From an uncultured Lachnospiraceae bacterium (GTDB lineage Bacteria; Bacillota; Clostridia; Lachnospirales; Lachnospiraceae), in NCBI GenBank assembly GCA_910588955.1, contig CAJURQ010000031.1, positions 1-45,682 of the forward strand: a DNA stretch of 45,682 nt, in the 5' to 3' direction. The notes under the pieces are model-generated. The model had not been told where the DNA came from. It did no database searches and saw nothing but the letters and a program-made list of their open reading frames with translations. A program made the translations under genes and the position numbers. Positions 41,665 to 45,682 of this stretch are shown piece by piece. Numbering within the stretch: the first letter of the stretch is position 1; every line of letters begins with the position of its first letter.

Positions 41665-42414
41665 CTATATTCCGTACTCATCCCGCAAATCCGCCGATAT
41701 ATGGTCTAAATCGGGATAGACGAAGCTCTCCGTGATACCGAGCACCCGCAGGCTGTCGATAAAATATTTCTTACGCTCGTGAGGGATAATAATTTTGTAG
41801 AGCATGTTTTCGTCGCAGATATCCTCCAGATGTTTTAGGGAATTGTGCACGGTAAAGTTGGAATGCTGAGAGTACATCCGCAGGTTGTTTTCCGTGGAAC
41901 TGCATGCAAGAATGCGGTTTGTCAGCTCGTGGTTGTGGTGCGCGTGCTTGAAAGCGGGCAGCAGCATTTCCTGTGTGGTGTCGGCGTCGATGGGATAAAT
42001 GCAGTTGCCGAACCCTTCCTGCTCATTCAAAAGACCCGGCGCCAGCACCCAGACACAGCCGTCCGTTTCCGGCAGCTCTCTGTAAGTTTCCGTGGCGAAA
42101 AACACCGCGATCAGTGGAGACAGGCTCCAGTCAAGCATTCTGGTAGGAAGACCGTAGTGCTGCATCAGGGAAACCCAGCCCGCGTAATTGTGCTTGGCGG
42201 GTGGATTGTCGATGATCTGTCTGGCGCGGGTGTAGAAGTCGTTTGTGATGTACCGCTCCGCCTCCAGCCGCTTTTTGCTGCGCTGGATGGAGGGGATCAG
42301 CGTGAGGGACGCGTTTTCCTCCCCGCGGTACCAGAGCCGCACGCCGTGTTTCTGATATAGACTGTTTACGAATTGTAAAAGTTCGTCGATGGTGCGTATT
42401 TCCTGTGTAATCAT
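41665..42414 (-). CDS. FRG-domain protein heading the sugar ABC operon
   Basis: A 249-residue protein with the FRG domain (Phe-Arg-Gly type: LWYRGEENASLTLIPSIQRS at about 34-53), then MQHYGLPTRMLDWSLSPLIAVFFA, the second conserved block of the family. FRG proteins occur in bacteria, including phage-defence and toxin-like contexts, and their activity is unknown. Here it is the first gene of a sugar-import operon, 16 bp before the ATPase start, which is an unusual setting. ATG 42414 has GGAG upstream; the frame is open to 42498. Confidence 0.88.
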   Translation of the reverse strand: MITQEIRTIDELLQFVNSLYQKHGVRLWYRGEENASLTLIPSIQRSKKRLEAERYITNDFYTRARQIIDNPPAKHNYAGWVSLMQHYGLPTRMLDWSLSPLIAVFFATETYRELPETDGCVWVLAPGLLNEQEGFGNCIYPIDADTTQEMLLPAFKHAHHNHELTNRILACSSTENNLRMYSQHSNFTVHNSLKHLEDICDENMLYKIIIPHERKKYFIDSLRVLGITESFVYPDLDHISADLRDEYGI

Positions 42415-42469
42415 AGTGTCTCCATTATTCTTGCGGGCTTGACAGCCCTTTTTGTCATAGGTCATAATG

Positions 42470-42498
42470 ATTATAGAAGATTTTGGAAGGTTGCACAA
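42470..42498 (-). promoter_or_regulatory. Promoter of the FRG-ABC operon
   Basis: On the minus strand TTGTGC (42498-42493), 17 bp, TATAAT (42475-42470). The short leader contains the hairpin GGGCT-GTCA-AGCCC (42448-42435). Confidence 0.65.
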
Positions 42499-42620
42499 GG
42501 GTTAATCGGTCAATCGGGAATGGATAAAGGAAGTTGCAATACGGGACCTCTTATGATAAATATGGAAAATATGAGAAAAGTAAAAGAAGAAAACTGGAAA
42601 AGATATCCGGAGGTGAAGAG

Positions 42621-42779
42621 ATGAATGAAAAAATATTTGAAAGCTATTATGAGGCGGACAGCAGTGGGAAAATAGAGCTGATCCGGAAAATGACGGTGAA
42701 GGCTGTCAAAAAGATAAAAGCAAAGGGTAAATTTGACTGGGAGAGATTTAGGGATGATCTGATGGGTTTTTTAGACTGA
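42621..42779 (+). CDS. Small hypothetical protein, 52 residues
   Basis: A short gene with a clear CGGAGGTG site seven bases before the ATG. The product is highly charged and helical (FESYYEADSSGKIELIRKMTVKA, then IKAKGKFDWERFRDDLMGFL), with no membrane segment. The family is not recognised. The good ribosome site and codon use similar to its neighbours support a real gene. It precedes the structured RNA region. Confidence 0.6.
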   Translation: MNEKIFESYYEADSSGKIELIRKMTVKAVKKIKAKGKFDWERFRDDLMGFLD

Positions 42780-42839
42780 GACAGCGGTAATTTCTAGGGA
42801 TTTGAGGAGTATTACGCAAAACTTACAGGAGAGACAGGG

Positions 42840-42897
42840 TAATATAATTAAGTCTTTTTGTTGATTTTTCTGATAGATTGAGTATAATATAATTAAG
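42840..42897 (+). repeat. 13-bp direct repeat around the RNA promoter
   Basis: TAATATAATTAAG occurs at 42840-42852 and again at 42885-42897, 45 bp apart. The second copy overlaps the -10 and start site of the candidate RNA. It may be a regulator site or a duplicated -10 region. Confidence 0.6.
42861..42888 (+). promoter_or_regulatory. Promoter of the candidate non-coding RNA
   Basis: TTGATT (42861-42866), 16 bp, TATAAT (42883-42888). Transcription would begin near 42895, at the first hairpin of the structured region. Confidence 0.65.
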
Positions 42898-43152
42898 AAC
42901 AGAAATGTTCTCGATGTAAGAGCATCGTTAAAAGTTGTGCTGCAGATGGAGCAGGGTAAATTTCCATCTCTTCTGATGTTTTAAAAGGACATTAAGCCGG
43001 GCAGCTTGGATAGGGCTGTAGTCCACGTGGGGGACTTAATGATTTCCACGTCGTTTAAGGTATCTTAACTGGATGCCGAGGCTGACAACCAGCAGAAAAC
43101 TCTTTTATAAAGTAATTCTTAGAGGGGTGTGGTTCTCATCACGCTCCTCTTT
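42895..43152 (+). ncRNA. Candidate structured non-coding RNA of about 255 nt
   Basis: No protein frame covers this stretch, yet it is dense in paired segments: GAACA/TGTTC (near 42898-42910), CGATG/CATCG (near 42912-42929), CATTAAG with CTTAATG enclosing CAGC/GCTG and GTCC/GGAC (about 42988-43042), TTAAG-GTAT-CTTAA (near 43058-43071), GCTG-ACAAC-CAGC (near 43081-43094). It ends in an 11-bp hairpin AGAGGGGTGTG / CACGCTCCTCT (43121-43149) plus TTTAT, a possible terminator. With its own promoter it looks like an independent RNA, or a long leader of the next gene. Its size and Firmicute setting invite comparison with raiA and 6S RNA, but no family could be assigned by eye. Confidence 0.6.
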
Positions 43153-43167
43153 ATGTATGAGGTACAA

Positions 43168-43787
43168 ATGGCTACAAAAGAAGAAAAGAAAAGCGCAATA
43201 CGGAAGGAAATCATAGACGCAGCTAGTGTATATAGTCAAAATCTTGCGGGTAAAACATTTCTGTATGTATATGGAAATGAATATTTTGAGGTAACATTTC
43301 CGGTAGATCATTTTCTGCATCTTACAGGGGTAGAAACCGGATTGCCGGCAAAGGAATTCTATAAAAACGCCAAGAAAGGGAAGCTTACGAATAATCAGTT
43401 TTACTTTACTGACAGGCATCCATATGCCAACGCCAAAAAGAAACTACCATGCCTGAAACGGCTGACAGAACTTACAAACGAGATGGTTTGTATTTTAAGG
43501 GATATGCGGACTGTGACAATAATATATAAGTTGAGTGTCACAAATCTTGAATTTACTTTAGGACTGACTGAAAATGTAGATGCAAATGGGGAAAAGGTCA
43601 ATAACCTTTATCTGCCAATGTCTTTGCGAGTCGAAGATTCATCGGTTGCAAAAGTAATGGCGGAGATGTTGTAGATTTTATTTTCTCAAAGGATGCGAGT
43701 ATAAATATATATGATACTATGTTGGTAAAAGATGAACAAAAGACAATTCCGGAAAGCATTAGAAACTTGATTAGTGGATGTTTGTAG
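43168..43787 (+). pseudogene. PBECR4-like nuclease-fold protein, frameshifted near the end
   Basis: The first frame (43168-43674, 168 residues) carries a beta-rich domain: GKTFLYVYGNEYFEVTFPVDHFLHLTGV, then KGKLTNNQFYF and LKRLTELTNEMVC. It resembles PBECR4, one of the BECR nuclease-fold (Barnase-EndoU-ColicinE5/D-RelE) domains of mobile elements. It stops at 43674, but another frame (about 43656-43787) continues convincingly as NGGDVVDFIFSKDASINIYD... to TAG. A one-base shift at about 43640-43658 therefore truncates a product of about 206 residues. ATG 43168 has GAGGT upstream. Either the gene is decaying, frameshifting is real, or the read has an error. Confidence 0.6.
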
Positions 43788-43807
43788 GATAAAGAAGGAG
43801 GAACGCT

Positions 43808-44932
43808 ATGGATAAGAAAGTAAAACAGAATCTACTGCTCGTGGTCTTGGGGGTCGGGTTATTTGCGGCTCTGATGAACTTTCATGCGGTGCTTCTCTTT
43901 TTGGAAAAAGGTCTGGGGATCATCCTGCCGATTGTCGTCGGCGGCATACTGGCGCTGTTTATCAACGTACCTATGATGGGGATCGAAAAGCGGCTTCGGA
44001 AATTGCTGCAGAAAAGGAAAAAACAGCCATCCGACAAGTGCTACAGGGGCGTCTCGTTTCTTCTTACTTTTGTCGGTATCGCATTGGTGCTTACGCTTAT
44101 GTTCACACTGCTCATACCGGAGCTTGTAAGTTCGGTGAAGGGGCTTTATAAGCTGGTCGAAGTGCGTCTGCCGCAGTGGAACGCTTATCTGGAAAGCCTT
44201 GACCCGGAGGCGGCATGGATAGAGGAAATGCTTTCAGACTTAAATCTGGAAAAGATCATGCAGAGTGTCGGTTTCGGCGCCAATCTGTTTTTGGAGGGTG
44301 TGGTGAGTACGGTATCCTCCGCCGCGAGCGTGGTCATAACGGCGGCGTTCGGGCTGATCATCAGTATTTATCTCGTGCTTGAAAAAGAGCAGGTATGCGG
44401 ACACGTCAGAAAGGTAGTGTGTGCCTATCTGAAACCTGCATGGGCGGAATATCTCATTCATGTCAGCCGGACATTCAGCAGGTCCTTCGCAAACTTCCTG
44501 TCGGGGCAGTGTGCGGAGGCGGTGATTCTCGGGGTATTGATGTTTCTGGCGTTTACGATTTTCAGGCTGCCCTACGGAAGTCTGGTCGGCGTGCTGACGG
44601 CGGTCTGCGCGATCATTCCGTATGTGGGGGCTTTCATTTCCGGTGCGGTCAGCGTGATTCTCGCCCTGATGATCAGCCCGGCATTGGCGGTGCGCTGCCT
44701 GATAGTCTATCTGGTTGTCCAGTTTGTAGAGAATCAGTTTATTTATCCGAGAGTGGTGGGCGGCTCTGTCGGGCTTCCGCCATTATATACGCTCATAGCG
44801 GCAATGATCGGCGGGGAGCTTTTTGGCATCATAGGAATTATCTTCTTTATTCCGATTATGGCGGTGGTGATCGAGCTGGTGAAAGAGGATGCCGGGAAGC
44901 GTTTGAGCCGGAGAGGGAAGTCCGCCGTATAG
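43808..44932 (+). CDS. AI-2E family (PerM/YdiK-like) permease
   Basis: A 374-residue membrane protein with about eight hydrophobic segments. The family's C-terminal signature region is present (ILGVLMFLAFTIFRLPYGSLVGVLTAVCAIIPYVGAFIS, in part), followed by FVENQFIYPRVVGGSVGLPPL, diagnostic of AI-2E/PerM proteins. Members have been linked to AI-2 export, Na+/H+ antiport and osmotic stress; the substrate here is unknown. AAGGAGG lies upstream. A hairpin at 44966-45008 follows the stop. Confidence 0.9.
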   Translation: MDKKVKQNLLLVVLGVGLFAALMNFHAVLLFLEKGLGIILPIVVGGILALFINVPMMGIEKRLRKLLQKRKKQPSDKCYRGVSFLLTFVGIALVLTLMFTLLIPELVSSVKGLYKLVEVRLPQWNAYLESLDPEAAWIEEMLSDLNLEKIMQSVGFGANLFLEGVVSTVSSAASVVITAAFGLIISIYLVLEKEQVCGHVRKVVCAYLKPAWAEYLIHVSRTFSRSFANFLSGQCAEAVILGVLMFLAFTIFRLPYGSLVGVLTAVCAIIPYVGAFISGAVSVILALMISPALAVRCLIVYLVVQFVENQFIYPRVVGGSVGLPPLYTLIAAMIGGELFGIIGIIFFIPIMAVVIELVKEDAGKRLSRRGKSAV

Positions 44933-44965
44933 ATTTTAAAGTGATATGCATATGGTGACATGGTT

Positions 44966-45015
44966 ATCGGTGATTATATTTGATACAGAATCAAATGTGG
45001 TCACCGATATTTTTG
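44966..45015 (+). terminator. Long hairpin after the permease gene
   Basis: ATCGGTGA (44966-44973) pairs with TCACCGAT (45001-45008), with an inner ATTTGAT/ATCAAAT pair, followed by ATTTTTG. It is probably the permease terminator, though it also lies just before the next gene. Confidence 0.7.
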
Positions 45016-45047
45016 CCAAATTTGATAAAATAGTGTGGGTGATATGG

Positions 45048-45635
45048 ATGAAATATGTAAATGCAAATGAGGTTTTGCCCGAGGAACTGCTTGCCATGAT
45101 ACAAAAGCATTATGACGGCGGTTATTTGTATATCCCAAGGAAAGACAGTCGTGGGGTAAAGCGGCAGACTGACTACAAGAAGGAACTGGAGAAACGCGAT
45201 CAGCGTATTTTTTTGATGCATCTTGAGGGAAGGACGAAGGGACAGCTTGGAAAGATTTTTCATCTGTCAGAGTCAAGCGTCAGAAGAATTATTGCAAAGG
45301 AAAAGGTGAAACATCAGAACATGAGGGAGATTATAGAACAGATACTGCCGGAATGGGGCATGGAGAGCGGTCAAATCGTGCAGATTTATCCTTCCGCATG
45401 GGAAATCGACGGTTCTTACGTTATCAAAAAATATGATGACAGGGAGCAGATGGAGAGAAACAGCCAAATAGCGGCGATACTTTCCGCATGTCATATCCCG
45501 GTGGCGGATGTGGTTCCGGCAAAGAACGGAGCAGCATATATCGCGCACAAGGACACATATTTTCTTATGTCTAAAAAATTACAGGGGAACAACCTCTCCG
45601 ACAGAAAAGATCGGGCGACCGCTTATAAGCCCTAA
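45048..45635 (+). CDS. CD3324-type HTH fused to a truncated aminoglycoside-phosphotransferase domain
   Basis: A 195-residue product. Residues 1-~90 match the CD3324 family (MKYVNANEVLPEELLAMIQKHYDGGYLYIPRKD, in part, then LSESSVRRIIAKEK, a helix-turn-helix). Residues ~95-190 look like the N-lobe of an APH/choline-kinase fold (DGSYVIKKYDDREQMERN, FLMSKKLQGNNLSD), which breaks off at AYKP and a stop, before the catalytic loop. A full kinase would need ~170 more residues, so the gene appears truncated. The remaining 47 bp to the window end hold no visible continuation in any frame. GGGTGAT is a weak ribosome site. Confidence 0.68.
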   Translation: MKYVNANEVLPEELLAMIQKHYDGGYLYIPRKDSRGVKRQTDYKKELEKRDQRIFLMHLEGRTKGQLGKIFHLSESSVRRIIAKEKVKHQNMREIIEQILPEWGMESGQIVQIYPSAWEIDGSYVIKKYDDREQMERNSQIAAILSACHIPVADVVPAKNGAAYIAHKDTYFLMSKKLQGNNLSDRKDRATAYKP

Positions 45636-45682
45636 AGTCGTGAAATAGTTACTCAAAACATATTTTGTACAGATAACCCATG
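45636..45682. other. Window end, no feature seen
   Basis: The last 47 bases hold no gene, repeat or hairpin that can be supported; a gene could begin at the terminal ATG. Confidence 0.5.

Noticed and set aside
42435..42448. GGGCT-TGAC-AGCCC hairpin followed by T-run on the plus strand
   Set aside because: It looks like a terminator, but no plus-strand gene ends here; it lies in the leader of the minus-strand FRG gene.
42439..42624. 61-codon plus-strand frame before the 52-residue gene
   Set aside because: It overlaps the FRG operon promoter and has no ribosome site.
44946..45047. Upstream extension of the CD3324-like frame
   Set aside because: It contains the terminator hairpin, and the family N-terminus is MKYVNANEV at 45048.
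1..45682. CRISPR arrays, tRNA/rRNA genes, insertion sequences, prophage genes
   Set aside because: None could be supported: no regularly spaced repeats, no transposase or integrase, and no cloverleaf noticed in the intergenic regions.

Overview
The window looks like chromosomal DNA of a low-to-mid GC, Gram-positive anaerobe of the Lachnospiraceae / Clostridium cluster XIVa type. Reasons: strong AGGAGG-type ribosome sites, some TTG and GTG starts, a Bacillus-type LexA box, rubredoxin and 4Fe-4S redox proteins, CD3324, DUF5808, DUF2975/YozG and DUF3021/LytTR families, and an Lsa-like ABC-F gene. No rRNA, tRNA, insertion sequence, CRISPR array or phage structural gene was seen. The species is not resolved.

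Layout. 1-4.3 kb: a PfkB sugar kinase overlapping a class II aldolase, a terminator whose 3' arm is also the -35 of the next promoter, then a TetR regulator and an MFS exporter. 4.3-9 kb: a DUF5808 micro-protein, a HAD phosphatase, a transglutaminase-like protein translationally coupled to a short radical SAM enzyme, and on the minus strand a DUF2975 / YozG-like HTH / DUF1905-DUF1801 operon with a Fur-like palindrome upstream. 9-14.8 kb: a response regulator and histidine kinase, a secreted protein, and a BlaI-type repressor coupled to an M56 membrane peptidase with an unusual repeat-plus-SH3 exterior; a double operator covers that promoter. 14.9-20.2 kb: a WYL-like/SF1 helicase/DUF2726 nuclease fusion, a DJ-1/PfpI protein, and a YolD-like/Y-family polymerase operon under a LexA box. 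20.2-26 kb: an HD-GYP protein behind a mini-ORF, a DUF362 ferredoxin-type protein, a rubredoxin-glutamate-synthase-like flavoprotein under a PerR-like palindrome, a DUF2461 protein and an ECF-like sigma factor.

26-36 kb: an acidic coiled-coil protein coupled to a possible papain-fold protein, a two-domain GNAT protein, the ABC-F gene with a long attenuator-like leader and a three-codon leader peptide, an apparently toxin-less RelB antitoxin with its operator, a cupin, a frameshifted MATE transporter, an aminopeptidase P, a DUF3021/LytTR pair, and a class II aldolase whose promoter interlocks with the LytTR promoter. 36-42.5 kb: a minus-strand sugar ABC operon (FRG-domain protein, ATPase, two permeases, a doubly anchored binding protein) followed by an OB-fold lipoprotein with its own promoter. 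42.6-45.7 kb: a 52-residue protein, a strongly structured candidate non-coding RNA of about 255 nt with its own promoter and 3' hairpin, a frameshifted PBECR4-like nuclease-fold gene, an AI-2E family permease, and a truncated CD3324-aminoglycoside-phosphotransferase fusion.

The best leads are the structured RNA at 42.9-43.15 kb, the WYL-helicase-nuclease fusion, the M56 sensor, the transglutaminase/radical SAM pair with its hairpin-buried ribosome site, and the ABC-F leader. The window is also rich in legible control sites: BlaI-, LexA-, PerR- and Fur-like, TetR and RelB dyads. All assignments are by eye from sequence; no search was run.
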